A DNA stretch of 64,000 nt, from the NCBI GenBank assembly GCA_023151115.1, contig JAKLJP010000003.1:62001-126000 (forward strand). Reading direction: 5' to 3'. Each line of letters begins with the position of its first letter. The first letter of the stretch is position 1. The position numbers and the translations under genes were made by a program. This document shows positions 43,697 through 53,258 of the stretch, one piece after another. The stretch is from Anaerolineae bacterium. Lineage in GTDB: Bacteria; Chloroflexota; Anaerolineae; 4572-78; J111. The notes under the pieces were generated by a model. The model saw only the letters and a list, made by a program, of their open reading frames with translations. It was not told where the DNA came from and ran no database searches.

Positions 43697-44524
43697 TTAC
43701 CCGCCTTGGGCAGTAAAAATCTGAGCCAAAGCGGGTTGGACGGCTTTTTGGCGGCGCATTTCGGCGGGGTAAATGGGGCTGCTGCCCAGGGAACGAGCCG
43801 TGCGCAGATTGTAGGCGCTGACTTCGGCGGCGGGATAATCGGTGGTGAAAAATTGATGAACCGCCTTTTCGATATCGTAAGCCACGCGCCGAAACTCGAT
43901 GTGTGGGGTCCCGTTATTTTCTGCATCCAGATTTGAAATAAGCGCGTAACAGGCCCGCGGATCACCATCAAAGGGTAAACCGACGCTGCCGGCGTTCAAT
44001 ACCCGTAAACCACCGATGAAGCGATCCATGGGCACGTGGGTGTGGCCGCCGATCATGAGGGCAACCTCCGGCGCAACGGCCATCGCTTCCAGGTCGGCGG
44101 GGGTGGTTTTTAGGGAAAGCCCTTCTTCGTCGTGGCGGGGCGAGCCATGCACCGCCAAAAGCTGCTGTGAACCGATAGGAAGAAGCTGGCAGAAGGGCAG
44201 GGTCTTGAGAAAATCCAGCCCTTCAGTTCCCAGGCGTTCCGCCGTCCAGTGAAATGAATACAGCAATCTACTTTGCCAACCGTCATCGGTCATGGTTGAA
44301 GGATAGCTGTGCTGGATCAGATAACGATCGGTGTTGCCTGACAATATGCGTATATTCTTGAGCTGGCGCACAAGCGTCAGGGTTTCATAGGGGGCCGGTC
44401 CAAAAGCAACCAGATCGCCGGGAATAACAATTTGATCGGCTCCGCCCTGGCGTTCCAAATCCTGTAGCACCGCTTCCAGGGCCACCACATTCCCGTGAAT
44501 ATCAGAGATAATTGCGATTTGCAT
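43697..44524 (-). CDS. Calcineurin-like metallophosphoesterase
   Basis: 275 residues. Metal-site motifs in order: SDIHGN (8-13), GDLVAFG (about 36-42), GNTD (63-66), HGSP (about 126), GGHTHVP (about 159) and NAGSVG (about 177). This is the YfcE/DevT-like group of phosphoesterases, often acting on phosphodiesters or phosphoproteins. Its place among sensor kinases and regulators might hint at a signalling role, but this is only context. The ATG at 44522-44524 follows AGAGG. Confidence 0.9.
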   Translation of the reverse strand: MQIAIISDIHGNVVALEAVLQDLERQGGADQIVIPGDLVAFGPAPYETLTLVRQLKNIRILSGNTDRYLIQHSYPSTMTDDGWQSRLLYSFHWTAERLGTEGLDFLKTLPFCQLLPIGSQQLLAVHGSPRHDEEGLSLKTTPADLEAMAVAPEVALMIGGHTHVPMDRFIGGLRVLNAGSVGLPFDGDPRACYALISNLDAENNGTPHIEFRRVAYDIEKAVHQFFTTDYPAAEVSAYNLRTARSLGSSPIYPAEMRRQKAVQPALAQIFTAQGG

Positions 44525-44580
44525 GAGAGGTATCCTTTCCTTATTATAGGTGTCCAGAAAAATTGTTTCTCAACAATCAA

Positions 44581-44637
44581 GGTAGCAGGGTAGCAAGTAG
44601 CAGGCGGCAGGTTTGCTACCTTGCTACCTGCTACCTG
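44581..44637. repeat. Tandem-word hairpin (GGTAGCA type)
   Basis: Left arm GGTAGCAGGGTAGCAAGTAG; right arm GCTACCTTGCTACCTGCTAC; about 10-base loop. It shares its word with the arms around the four-helix-bundle gene at 52745-53243. It lies between the response regulator stop and the phosphoesterase start. Confidence 0.85.
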
Positions 44638-44700
44638 TTTTAGCGGCGAAAACTTTTCTGGAGCACTATATTAACCGCCCCTTCAGGCGGATGTTGGGCT

Positions 44701-45126
44701 TCACCTGCCCGGCGTTGAGGGGGTGAACAGGCTGCGGATCAAGGGTAGAAGCTGCACACCCAGCTCGGCTTTGACGACGTACCCATCCGCGCCGGCCGCC
44801 TGGGCTGCCCGTTGATATTCCAGATCATCGTGCATGGTCAGGATTATCACCCGCGGCGGCGCCGGCTGTTTTTTGATCCGCCGGGTTACCTCCAGCCCAT
44901 CGAGACCGGGCATGGCTATATCTAGCAGCACCAGGTCGGGCTGCAACTGCTCGATTTGCGCCAGGGCTTCGCGGCCTGAGTCAGCCGCGCCCACCACCTG
45001 GAAGCCGGCGAATATGGCCAGAAAACCGGCCGTCATTTGCAGAAATTTGGGGTTATCGTCCACCAGCAGCACTCGAATAGCCGGTCTGAAGGCGGTTGAA
45101 TGGATGGTTGAAGCCGCCAAAACCAT
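44701..45126 (-). CDS. Single-domain response regulator
   Basis: 141 residues; receiver domain with VDDN, the Asp in LVLLDIAMPGLDG, T in ILTMHDD and Lys in YVVKAE. No output domain. It could shuttle phosphate between the large kinases around it. ATG at 45124-45126 with AGGAGG ahead. Confidence 0.9.
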   Translation of the reverse strand: MVLAASTIHSTAFRPAIRVLLVDDNPKFLQMTAGFLAIFAGFQVVGAADSGREALAQIEQLQPDLVLLDIAMPGLDGLEVTRRIKKQPAPPRVIILTMHDDLEYQRAAQAAGADGYVVKAELGVQLLPLIRSLFTPSTPGR

Positions 45127-45250
45127 AGAACCTCCTGAATACCTGATAGGGCTTAAAGACTATCTACAGCATACGCCATGAAATAAGTTATGGCTATTGG
45201 GTAAAAACCTGGGTTTTAAGAGGAAAAGACCTGGGGTGTTGAGCAGAGGG

Positions 45251-45943
45251 TTATTTATCGGGGGAAACCAACCCAACCCGGATGGCGTAGCGGACCAACC
45301 CGGCGATGTCGTGAATGTTCAGCCGGTCCATCAACTGGGTGCGGTGCATTTCGGCGGTTTTGACGCTGACTTGCAAAATTTGGGCAATCTCTTTGGTGGT
45401 GTGGCCTTCGGCAATTAACTGCAAAATCTCGCGCTGGCGGGGGGTCAACGCCTCAAAAGGACGCGTCTCGCCGGTTGAGGCGGCTGGTTCGGCGCTGCCG
45501 GTCTGGCCGCCAACGCGCCGTAAATAATCATCCACCACCGTTTTTGATACCGCCGGGCTGAGATAAGTTTCACCGCGCAGCACAGCGGTGATGGCTATGT
45601 CCAATTCATTCGGTCCGGCGTCTTTGAGCAGATAACCGGCCGCGCCGGCCCGCAGGGCCTGCATGACATACTCTTCGTTCAGGTGCATCGAGAGGATAAT
45701 CACCCGCACCTGGGGGAAGGCTTTGGCGATGCGAGCGGCGGCTTCCAGGCCGTTCAAACCCGGCATGCCGATGTCCATCAAAACCAGGTGCGGCTGGTGG
45801 GTTTCTATCAAACGCAAGGCCTCATGACCGTCACTGGCCTCGGCCACCACCTGGAGATCGGCCCGCTTTTCCAGCAAAACCCGTACCCCGGCTCGAAACA
45901 TGGCATGGTCGTCGGCTAATAAAATCCGGGTTGGACTCATCAT
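45251..45943 (-). CDS. NarL/FixJ-family response regulator
   Basis: 230 residues: receiver (about 5-122; ADDH, LVLMDIGMPGLNG, YLLKDA) and a LuxR-type helix-turn-helix at about 163-225 (LTPRQREILQLIAEGHTTKE). It lies downstream of the eight-PAS sensor kinase, whose HisKA_3 type usually pairs with NarL-like regulators, so they are very likely partners. Related to, but distinct from, the regulator at 10380-11048. Confidence 0.92.
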   Translation of the reverse strand: MMSPTRILLADDHAMFRAGVRVLLEKRADLQVVAEASDGHEALRLIETHQPHLVLMDIGMPGLNGLEAAARIAKAFPQVRVIILSMHLNEEYVMQALRAGAAGYLLKDAGPNELDIAITAVLRGETYLSPAVSKTVVDDYLRRVGGQTGSAEPAASTGETRPFEALTPRQREILQLIAEGHTTKEIAQILQVSVKTAEMHRTQLMDRLNIHDIAGLVRYAIRVGLVSPDK

Positions 45944-45959
45944 CCTTGCTCCTAAAATT

Positions 45960-46048
45960 AGTAGACGGTAGACAGTAGACGGTAGGCAGGGAAATCATAC
46001 AACTTTGCGACCCTGCACCCCTGCACCCCTGCTACCCTGCTACCCTTG
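45960..46048. repeat. Tandem-word repeats (GTAGACG and CCCTGCTA types)
   Basis: Plus strand: GTAGACGGTAGACAGTAGAC, a short spacer, then CCCTGCACCCCTGC and CTGCTACCCTGCTACC words. The two arms are only partly complementary (GTAGGCAGGG against CCCTGCTAC). It directly follows the stop of the eight-PAS kinase. Confidence 0.65.
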
Positions 46049-46051
46049 TCC

Positions 46052-49000
46052 TCACTCCTCAGCTTCCGCCGGAGCGGCATATTTGAGCGGTAAGATTGCC
46101 CGAATTTCTGCGCCGTGTCCGGGAGCCGATTGGATTTCGAGCCGGCCGCCAATCAGGGCCGCCCGTTCTTGCATACCGAGCAAACCCAGGCTGCCGCCCC
46201 GAGCCGCCTGCTCCAACGCTGCCGGCGCATCAAAACCGACTCCATCATCCCGCACCACCAGGCGCAGTTCGGCCTCGCCCAGCTTGAGTTCAACTTCCAC
46301 CTGGCCGGCCTGGGCGTAACGCAGCGTGTTGGTCAAGGCTTCCTGCACCAGACGAAAACAAACGGTTTCTAGTTCGGGGGCCAGACGCTCTGGTAGGGGG
46401 TCGGCGGCAAAACGGGCGGTGAACTTGCCCCGCTGGGCCTGGCGATCCACATACCAGCGCAGGGCCGGAATCAGGCCCAAATCGTCGAGTAGCGAGGGGC
46501 GCAGTTCAACCGAGAGGGCGCGCACCTGCTGGAGCGCCTGTTCAACCAGGTCCACACTTTCGTTCAAGGGCGCGGCCAGCTCGGTCGGTTGGAGCAACTG
46601 CTGGGTCGTGTGCAGATCAATTTTGACCAGGCTCAGGCTTTGCCCAATTTCGTCGTGCAGCTCGCGGGCCAGGCGGCGGCGTTCCATTTCCTGAGTCTCT
46701 AACAGTTGGCGCGTGAGGATTTCGAGCCGTTCGCGGGCCTGGGAGACGCTTTCATGCAGGCGAGCTTGCTGCAAGGCAATGGCCAGTTGGTCGGCGATTT
46801 CACGGATCATTTCGATTTCTTCGGCGGCAAATAAGCCCGCTTCGGCCCGGCCCAGCCCAACCAATCCAATCAGTTCACCCCCGGCCAGCAACGGGGCAGC
46901 TACCGAGGCGCGTAGCCCCTGCTGGAGGGTTAAGTCTCGTAGGGAGGGGGCGATAGGCTCAAACGTTTGATAATCTGCAACCTGATGAAGCTGGCCCTGG
47001 CGCAATACCTTAAAATCAAGGGTTGTTTGGGTCACCGGAATGTGGAAGCCCTGCCCAAAGGATATTCTGCCTTGCCGGTGAGTGACAAGGGTCTCGAGCA
47101 TTTGATCAGTTGCGTCAAACAGGCTAACATCCGCCCGCAAGCAGGGCACAATCTGCACCAGCCGCTCTAAGGCGGCGGCGGCGGTATCTTCGACCGATTC
47201 CGCCGCCAGGATCGCCTGGTCTATCTGGTGTAAGGTTTCCAACCGCTGCGTATACCGTTGTAAGGCAACCTCGGTCTGCTTGCGCTCGGTAATGTCTTGC
47301 GCTGTCTGGAGGATATGTTTCTGCCCGCCGATATCCACTAAATCAATATTCACCAGGAAGACACGGGTAACGCCGGATTTTGTTTTTAACATTAGTTCCA
47401 GGTCACGGACCGAATCTTGTCCTTGAAGCACAGAGAGGATACGCGCTCGACCCTCAGCATCGGGATTGATGCCCAGTTCCTGGGAAGTCTTACCCGCTAC
47501 TTCTTGCTTTGTATAACCAAATGCTCGCTCAAAGGCCTCGTTGATATCTACCATGACGCCATCGGGCAGCCTCGAAAGCGCAGCGGCAAAAGCAGCCTTT
47601 TGGAACAAGATAGAAAACTTCTGTTCGCTTTGGCGCAGCGATTCTTCCGCCTGCTTACGTTCGGTGATGTCAATCATGGTCGTAATGTGAAAGGCTTCGC
47701 CTGCCAACTTCATGGGCTTTGAGGAAAACAGGATACTTATGATCCTGCCTGATTTTGACCGGGCCTGAAGCTCGAAATCACGCAGCCCGCCCGACTCAAG
47801 TTGAGCCTGGATCAGTTTGCTGCGCTCCTGGGGAGTGAGCATGTTCAACTCTATGGATGTGCGTCCAATCACCTCTTGGCGGCTAAATTCAAACATTCTA
47901 AGAAAGGACTCGTTGACGTCAACAAATTTCCCGTCCGCGATCCGGGTGATGGTCATTCCGGCGGGGCCCGCATGGAAGGCATTGGCGAAGCGCTCTTCAG
48001 ATATTCGCAGTTCCTCCTCCGCTTGTTTACGCTCCGTAATATCAACGATTGTGGTGATGAAATGAAGTGGCTTGCCATCGTTACTGCGACGGATCGCCGC
48101 GCTGACATCAGCCCATTTATAAGAACCATTTTTGTGAACATACCTCTTGTCAAACCTGACCGAATCTTTTTCACCATTCAAGAGGGGAGCCAGGATCGCC
48201 TGAAGCGATTCAATATCCTCGGGAGGCGTGAGCTCCTGCCAGGTTTTCTTGGCCAGTTCTTCCCGGCTGTAACCCAACAGATCGGCAAACGCCTTGTTGA
48301 CGGAAATTTCTCCGGTAGGGAGCGTGATGGATTTTCCGACATTAGCGGCCTCGAACACATGCTTGAATTTATCCTCGCTTTCCCGCAACGCCTCCTCCGC
48401 CAGCTTGCGCTCGGTGATGTCTTGCGCTGTAGTGAGGACATATTTCTGACCGCCGATGTCCACCCAATCCGAATTCACGGACAAAATGCGCACCTCACCG
48501 GATTTCATTCGTAAGGTTATTTCCTGATCCCGTACCCACCCTTGTTGGTTAAACGCAGCGATGCTGCGCGCTCGATCTTCGGGGTTGGGGTAAAGATTTA
48601 GTTCGAGAGTGGTCTTGCCGACCATTTCTGGCTTGGTGTATCCCGACATTTTCAGCCATGCTTCGTTAACATCCACCATGACCCCATCGGGCAACCCCAC
48701 CAGTGTAGCGGCAAAAGCGGCCTTTTGGAATAAGGTAGAAAACTTCTGTTCGCTTTGGCGCAACGACTCCTCGGCCTGCTTGCACTCGCTGATGTCAATA
48801 TGTGAGCCAAGCATCCGTTGCGGCCGGCCGTGCTCGTCCACCTGCAAGGAAGCCTGGGCCAGAATCCAGCGATAGGAGCCATCTTTGTGGCGGAAACGGA
48901 ATTCATTGGTGTAATTCGGCCAGGGCTGTTCAAGGTAGGCGTTGACCGTAGCCTTGGCCCGTTCTAAATCGTCTGGATGCACCCGGTTTTCCCATTCGGC

Positions 49001-50308
49001 GAAATCGTTGGAAATTTCGCGGTCCTCATAGCCAATCTGCCGCTTCCATTCGGGCGAATAGTAGACCTGGTTAGTGCGTAAATCCCAATCCCACAGGCCG
49101 ACATTTCCGGCGCTAACGGTCTGCTGTAGCCGTTCCTGGGTCTGGCGCAGCGCTTCCTGCGCCTGCTTGTGCTCGGTAATGTCGCTGACCACGCCATAGA
49201 TTATTTTGGCGAGACCTTCGCTTTCAACCCTGGCGCTGTCGCGCACCCAGATGATTTGGCCGTCGGCGCGGGTCAGCCGGTACTCCACCTCGCTGCTCTG
49301 GCCGCGGCTCAACCGTTCAACCTGACTGGCAGCCGTAGCTTGATCATCGGGGTGGATTAAGGAGACCCAGTAACACCAGTTAGCCATGAATTCAGCCTGG
49401 GGATAGCCGGTTAACTTTTCCACGGTGGGTGAAATATAGCGGTTAAGGAAACGCCCCTCGCTGTTGACTTCGCTAACGTAGATAGAGTCGCTAATCGAAA
49501 CCACCACCTGCCGAAAGCGATCCTCATTGGCTCGGAGGGTGGCCTCCATCTGTTTGTAGTCGCTAATATCCACATACATCGCCCGTATGCCCTGCACCTG
49601 GCCATCCGGCGTGGTTTCAGGCAAAGCGCGTAAAAGCGCCGGCACAACCCGGCCGGTGCGGGTCAGGAGTTCTCGTTCTTCCGCCGTAAAATATCCCGCC
49701 AGGGCGCGTTGATAGCCGCCCCCCAACAATTTGGCGCAAGAGTCGGGCGTGTAGAATTTGGTTAGCGGTTGGCCGATAACCTCCGCCCGGCTGTAACCCA
49801 GCTTGCTCAAAAAGAGGCTGTTACAATCTTCAATAATCGGCAGACCGGCCTGGTCGCGGGTGATAACATACATCACCGGGGCTTCTTCAAAGAGGGTATG
49901 GTAGCGTTCCTCGCTCCGGCGCAATGCTTCTTCGGCGCGTTTGCGCAGCGTAATATCTTCAATCACCTGGATAAAATAATCAGGAGCACCGTCTGGGCGG
50001 CGTACCAACGAGACAGTCAGGTTGACCCAGACCAGGGAGCCATCCTGGCGAATATACCGTTTCTCGATGCTATAAAATGGAATCTCATGAACCAGCACTT
50101 GTTGAAGTTGGGCCAGATCGGTTTCCAAGTCGTCAGGATAAGTAATATCCTGAATGGTGTGGTTGAGCATTTCAGCTTGAGCATAGCCCAGAATATCGCC
50201 AAAGCGCCGGTTGAGCCGGAGAAAACGGCCTGTGGGGGTGATGTGGGCAATCCCCACCCCCGCCTGTTCAAAGGTATGGCGAAATTGGGTCGAGCGTCGC
50301 TGCCTCAT
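46052..50308 (-). CDS. Eight-PAS sensor histidine kinase with GAF and HisKA_3 core
   Basis: 1418 residues, no clear membrane helix. Eight PAS domains in a row, each ending in a DITERK-like PAC motif (about 8-1010); a GAF domain (about 1030-1180); HisKA_3 with RRRLARELHDEIGQS; HATPase with DDGVGFDAP and GLLGMQERA. PAS 5 and PAS 8 are close copies (QSEQKFSxLFQKAAFAA, LPDGVMVD, VDIGGQK), evidence for recent internal duplication. NarX/UhpB-type catalytic core, so a LuxR-type regulator is the expected partner, as found at 45251-45943. Signals unknown; PAS arrays of this kind may bind haem, flavin or small ligands. Confidence 0.93.
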   Translation of the reverse strand: MRQRRSTQFRHTFEQAGVGIAHITPTGRFLRLNRRFGDILGYAQAEMLNHTIQDITYPDDLETDLAQLQQVLVHEIPFYSIEKRYIRQDGSLVWVNLTVSLVRRPDGAPDYFIQVIEDITLRKRAEEALRRSEERYHTLFEEAPVMYVITRDQAGLPIIEDCNSLFLSKLGYSRAEVIGQPLTKFYTPDSCAKLLGGGYQRALAGYFTAEERELLTRTGRVVPALLRALPETTPDGQVQGIRAMYVDISDYKQMEATLRANEDRFRQVVVSISDSIYVSEVNSEGRFLNRYISPTVEKLTGYPQAEFMANWCYWVSLIHPDDQATAASQVERLSRGQSSEVEYRLTRADGQIIWVRDSARVESEGLAKIIYGVVSDITEHKQAQEALRQTQERLQQTVSAGNVGLWDWDLRTNQVYYSPEWKRQIGYEDREISNDFAEWENRVHPDDLERAKATVNAYLEQPWPNYTNEFRFRHKDGSYRWILAQASLQVDEHGRPQRMLGSHIDISECKQAEESLRQSEQKFSTLFQKAAFAATLVGLPDGVMVDVNEAWLKMSGYTKPEMVGKTTLELNLYPNPEDRARSIAAFNQQGWVRDQEITLRMKSGEVRILSVNSDWVDIGGQKYVLTTAQDITERKLAEEALRESEDKFKHVFEAANVGKSITLPTGEISVNKAFADLLGYSREELAKKTWQELTPPEDIESLQAILAPLLNGEKDSVRFDKRYVHKNGSYKWADVSAAIRRSNDGKPLHFITTIVDITERKQAEEELRISEERFANAFHAGPAGMTITRIADGKFVDVNESFLRMFEFSRQEVIGRTSIELNMLTPQERSKLIQAQLESGGLRDFELQARSKSGRIISILFSSKPMKLAGEAFHITTMIDITERKQAEESLRQSEQKFSILFQKAAFAAALSRLPDGVMVDINEAFERAFGYTKQEVAGKTSQELGINPDAEGRARILSVLQGQDSVRDLELMLKTKSGVTRVFLVNIDLVDIGGQKHILQTAQDITERKQTEVALQRYTQRLETLHQIDQAILAAESVEDTAAAALERLVQIVPCLRADVSLFDATDQMLETLVTHRQGRISFGQGFHIPVTQTTLDFKVLRQGQLHQVADYQTFEPIAPSLRDLTLQQGLRASVAAPLLAGGELIGLVGLGRAEAGLFAAEEIEMIREIADQLAIALQQARLHESVSQARERLEILTRQLLETQEMERRRLARELHDEIGQSLSLVKIDLHTTQQLLQPTELAAPLNESVDLVEQALQQVRALSVELRPSLLDDLGLIPALRWYVDRQAQRGKFTARFAADPLPERLAPELETVCFRLVQEALTNTLRYAQAGQVEVELKLGEAELRLVVRDDGVGFDAPAALEQAARGGSLGLLGMQERAALIGGRLEIQSAPGHGAEIRAILPLKYAAPAEAEE

Positions 50309-50565
50309 GGATACAGAACCTCATGTACTTTGGCCGCCAAAGTGGTTGGGGTGAAGGGTTTTTACAAAAGGGAAAACTTGGAACGACAGGTTAAAATTGA
50401 CAAGCGTAACAATGCGGTGCTTCATGATTATCGCACCCATAGATAGCTTTTGGATAAGGAAGGGTTGAACTACTACAACTACAATTATAACTGACTCGTT
50501 TATAAGTTCAAGCGAAATAACCTAACCGGGTACGGCTTGATTCTCTATTACCCGGAAAAATAACT

Positions 50566-50594
50566 TTGCCAATTCCCTATCGTTAAGGTATACT
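50566..50594 (+). promoter_or_regulatory. Promoter of uvrB
   Basis: TTGCCA, 17 bases, TATACT, with start expected near 50601. The remainder of the 392-base gap to the eight-PAS kinase (50309-50565) shows no gene. Confidence 0.7.
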
Positions 50595-50604
50595 TTCCCG
50601 TCTG

Positions 50605-50616
50605 AAACTTTTGTTC
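50605..50616 (+). promoter_or_regulatory. Candidate LexA-type operator at the uvrB start site
   Basis: AAACTTTTGTTC resembles the GAAC-N4-GTTC SOS box with one mismatch and lies directly at the predicted transcription start. uvrB is under LexA in many bacteria. No lexA gene is in the window to compare with. Confidence 0.35.
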
Positions 50617-50617
50617 T

Positions 50618-50694
50618 AAACAAGGGGTTAGGGGTCGGGGATTAGGGGTCAGATAAACCCCAACCCCTGGCCCCCGACCCCCAACCCCTGGAGG
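50618..50694. repeat. Tandem-word hairpin (GGGGTTAG type) in the uvrB leader
   Basis: Left: GGGGTTAGGGGTCGGGGATT; right: CCCCAACCCCTGG, CCCCCGACCCCCAACCCC. The stem would lie in the leader of uvrB, just before its ribosome site GGAGG. Confidence 0.8.
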
Positions 50695-50700
50695 AAAACT

Positions 50701-52749
50701 ATGCCCGCATTGCAAGTGGTTTCCGATTATCAGCCCACCGGCGACCAGCCCCAGGCGATCAAAGAGTTGGTTGAAGGGCTTGAAGGCGGTTTGAAGCACC
50801 AAACGCTGCTGGGCGCGACCGGAACCGGCAAAACCTATACCATCGCCAAGGTCATCGAGCAGGTACAGAAACCAACGCTGGTGATGGCTCACAACAAAAC
50901 CCTGGCCGCTCAACTGTACAGCGAGTTCAAAGAGTTTTTTCCGAACAACGCCGTGGCTTATTTTGTCAGCTATTATGACTACTACCAGCCCGAAGCCTAC
51001 ATCCCTCGCACAGACACTTTCATCGAGAAGGACGCCCAGATCAACGACGAGATTGACCGGCTGCGCCTGGCCGCCACCACCGCCCTCTTCTCCCGGCGCG
51101 ATGTGGTCATCGTTGCCAGCGTCAGCGCCATCTATGGCCTGGGCAGCCCGGAGGATTACGGTCAGGTGGTCATCAATTTTAAGGTGGGCGACCTGCGCAA
51201 GCGCGACAAGATACTGCGCCATCTGATTGACATCCGCTACGAACGCAACGATTACGACCTCAAGCGGGGCACGTTCCGCGTGCGCGGCGACACGCTGGAG
51301 GTTATGCCCGCTTACGGCGAGCAGGTCTACCGGATCGAGTTCTTTGGCGACGAGATTGAGCGTATCACCGAAGTCAACGCCCTGACCGGCGAAATGGTCG
51401 CCCGGCACACCAACCTGGACATCTACCCGGCCAAACACTTTATTACGCCTCAGGAAAAGCTAGAAGAAGCGCTGGTGGACATTGAAAATGAGCTAGAAGA
51501 GCGCCTGGCCGAACTGCGAGCACAGGAAAAACTACTGGAAGCGCAGCGGCTGGAGCAGCGGACCCGCTTCGATTTGGAGATGCTGCGCGAGGTTGGCTAC
51601 TGCTCCGGCATCGAGAACTACAGCCGACCGTTGAGTCGCCGCGCTCCGGGCAGCACCCCCTGGACTCTGCTCGACTACTTCCCCGACGATTATCTGATGG
51701 TCATTGACGAGAGCCACATGTCTATCCCCCAGATTCGGGGCATGTACTTTGGCGACCGCAGCCGCAAAGAGGTGCTGGTTGATTACGGTTTCCGTCTGCC
51801 CAGCGCCCTGGACAACCGCCCACTCAACTTCGAGGAGTGGGAGGATCATATCAATCAAATTATCTACACCAGCGCTACCCCCGGCCCCTACGAACTGGAT
51901 CACAGCCAGCAGGTGGTCGAGCAAATCATCCGGCCCACCGGCCTGATTGACCCCGAAGTGGAAGTCCGCCCCATTAAGGGTCAAATTGACGATTTAATTG
52001 GCGAAGTCAACCGGCGGGTCAGGGCCAGCGAGCGAGCGTTGATTACCACCCTGACCAAGCGCATGGCCGAAGACCTGGCCGATTATATGATGGAATTGGG
52101 CATCAAGGTTCATTACCTCCACAGCGACATCCAAACTCTGGAACGAGTCGAGATTTTGCGCGATTTGCGGTTGGGCATTTATGATGTGGTGGTTGGCATC
52201 AACCTGTTACGCGAGGGCCTGGATTTGCCGGAGGTATCGCTAGTGGCGATTTTGGACGCCGACAAAGAGGGCTTCCTGCGTTCCAGACAGGCCCTCATCC
52301 AGACGATTGGCCGGGCCGCCCGGCATGTCAACGGCAAGGTACTGATGTATGCCGATAAAATTACCGACTCGATGAAGTTTGCGATTGATGAGACCAACCG
52401 CCGCCGGGCCAAGCAGCAGAACTACAACGAGGAACACGGCATCGAACCGCGTTCTATCATCAAACAAATTCGAGACCTGACCGAAGAAGTCGCTTCCACC
52501 CGCGAGGAGGCCGGGCGGGAGAAGATGCTGGCCGAGCGAAGAGCGGCCTACAACATCACCGGGGCGATGCCGGCTCACGAAATCGAGCATTTGATTGAGC
52601 AGTTGGAGAAGCAAATGAAGGCCGCCGCCGCCGAGCTTGAGTTTGAAAAAGCGGCTCTCCTGCGCGACCAAATCGCCGAACTGCGCGGCCAGTTGCAAGC
52701 CATTCAAGATGCCGCCGATACCCGGCCTGCGTGGGAGAAAATCAGGTAG
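50701..52749 (+). CDS. uvrB: Excinuclease ABC subunit B
   Basis: 682 residues, complete. DNA-damage recognition helicase of nucleotide excision repair. Walker A GATGTGKT at 38-45; the damage-verifying beta-hairpin region [11 protein letters not shown] at about 92-102; DESH at about 340; helicase motif QTIGRAARH at about 538; and a C-terminal UVR domain (about 620-660) that contacts UvrC. ATG with GGAGG 8 bases before. Its stop codon TAG (52747-52749) lies within the left arm of the repeat described next. Confidence 0.98.
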   Translation: MPALQVVSDYQPTGDQPQAIKELVEGLEGGLKHQTLLGATGTGKTYTIAKVIEQVQKPTLVMAHNKTLAAQLYSEFKEFFPNNAVAYFVSYYDYYQPEAYIPRTDTFIEKDAQINDEIDRLRLAATTALFSRRDVVIVASVSAIYGLGSPEDYGQVVINFKVGDLRKRDKILRHLIDIRYERNDYDLKRGTFRVRGDTLEVMPAYGEQVYRIEFFGDEIERITEVNALTGEMVARHTNLDIYPAKHFITPQEKLEEALVDIENELEERLAELRAQEKLLEAQRLEQRTRFDLEMLREVGYCSGIENYSRPLSRRAPGSTPWTLLDYFPDDYLMVIDESHMSIPQIRGMYFGDRSRKEVLVDYGFRLPSALDNRPLNFEEWEDHINQIIYTSATPGPYELDHSQQVVEQIIRPTGLIDPEVEVRPIKGQIDDLIGEVNRRVRASERALITTLTKRMAEDLADYMMELGIKVHYLHSDIQTLERVEILRDLRLGIYDVVVGINLLREGLDLPEVSLVAILDADKEGFLRSRQALIQTIGRAARHVNGKVLMYADKITDSMKFAIDETNRRRAKQQNYNEEHGIEPRSIIKQIRDLTEEVASTREEAGREKMLAERRAAYNITGAMPAHEIEHLIEQLEKQMKAAAAELEFEKAALLRDQIAELRGQLQAIQDAADTRPAWEKIR

Positions 52750-52795
52750 CAGAGTCACAAGGTAGCAGGGTCGCAGGGTCGCAGGATTGCAAGGG
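52745..52795. repeat. Left tandem-word arm (GGTCGCAG type) before the four-helix-bundle gene
   Basis: Units such as GGTAGCAGG, GTCGCAGG, GTCGCAGG and ATTGCAAGG follow each other directly. The right arm at 53190-53243 has the same word in inverse orientation. Confidence 0.85.
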
Positions 52796-52806
52796 GCCAG
52801 AGGGAT

Positions 52807-53177
52807 ATGGCTGGATATGAGGATATGGAGCTTTATAAGTTGGCTAAGCAAATGGCTGTTGAGATTCACAAAGTGACATTGAATGAACTGCCAAGTTCGA
52901 GATGTATGAACAAGGCTCACAAATTCGTCGCTCCAGCAAATCTGTGGTAGCTAACTTTGTCGAGGGATATGGGCGGCGGCAGTATAAGGCCGAGTATACC
53001 AAGTTTTTAACCTATGCCCTGGCTTCTTGTGATGAAACAAAAGCTCATCTTGAGTTATTGCACGAAACAGAATCATTACAAGCTGAAAGGTTCCAATACT
53101 TTTATGGTAACTATCGCAAAATTGGAGCAATGCTCTATAATTTACGCCAATCCATTATCAAGGGTTCCGCCTATTAA
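52807..53177 (+). pseudogene. Four-helix-bundle protein (23S rRNA intervening-sequence family), frameshifted
   Basis: From the ATG at 52807 the frame codes MAGYEDMELYKLAKQMAVEI and ends soon after; from about 52890 the next frame carries the rest: [20 protein letters not shown] then EGYGRR and a four-helix pattern to 53177. A loss of one base near CCAAGTTCG (family members read LPKFEMYEQ) explains the break. Members of this family are encoded in rRNA intervening sequences and resemble the Avd accessory protein of diversity-generating retroelements. The gene is enclosed by inverted tandem-repeat arms. Confidence 0.8.
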
Positions 53178-53189
53178 TTTTACCTGTAG

Positions 53190-53243
53190 CCCTGCATCCC
53201 TGCGACCCTGCGACCTTGCGACCTTGCGACCTTGCGACCTTGT
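53190..53243. repeat. Right tandem-word arm (CCTGCGAC type) after the four-helix-bundle gene
   Basis: CCCTGCATCCCTGCGACCCT then four copies of GCGACCTT. Inverse of the left arm 52745-52795. Confidence 0.85.
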
Positions 53244-53258
53244 TTTTGAGAAGAGTTC

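Noticed and set aside
44701..45126. Truncated LuxR-type regulator (broken gene)
   Set aside because: The receiver is complete, and no DNA-binding segment was found in any frame up to the hairpin at 44637; lone receivers are common.
52745..52795. Possible CRISPR-like array (short direct repeats)
   Set aside because: Units are about 8-9 bases with no unique spacers, and an inverse arm lies on the far side of the gene; no cas genes nearby.
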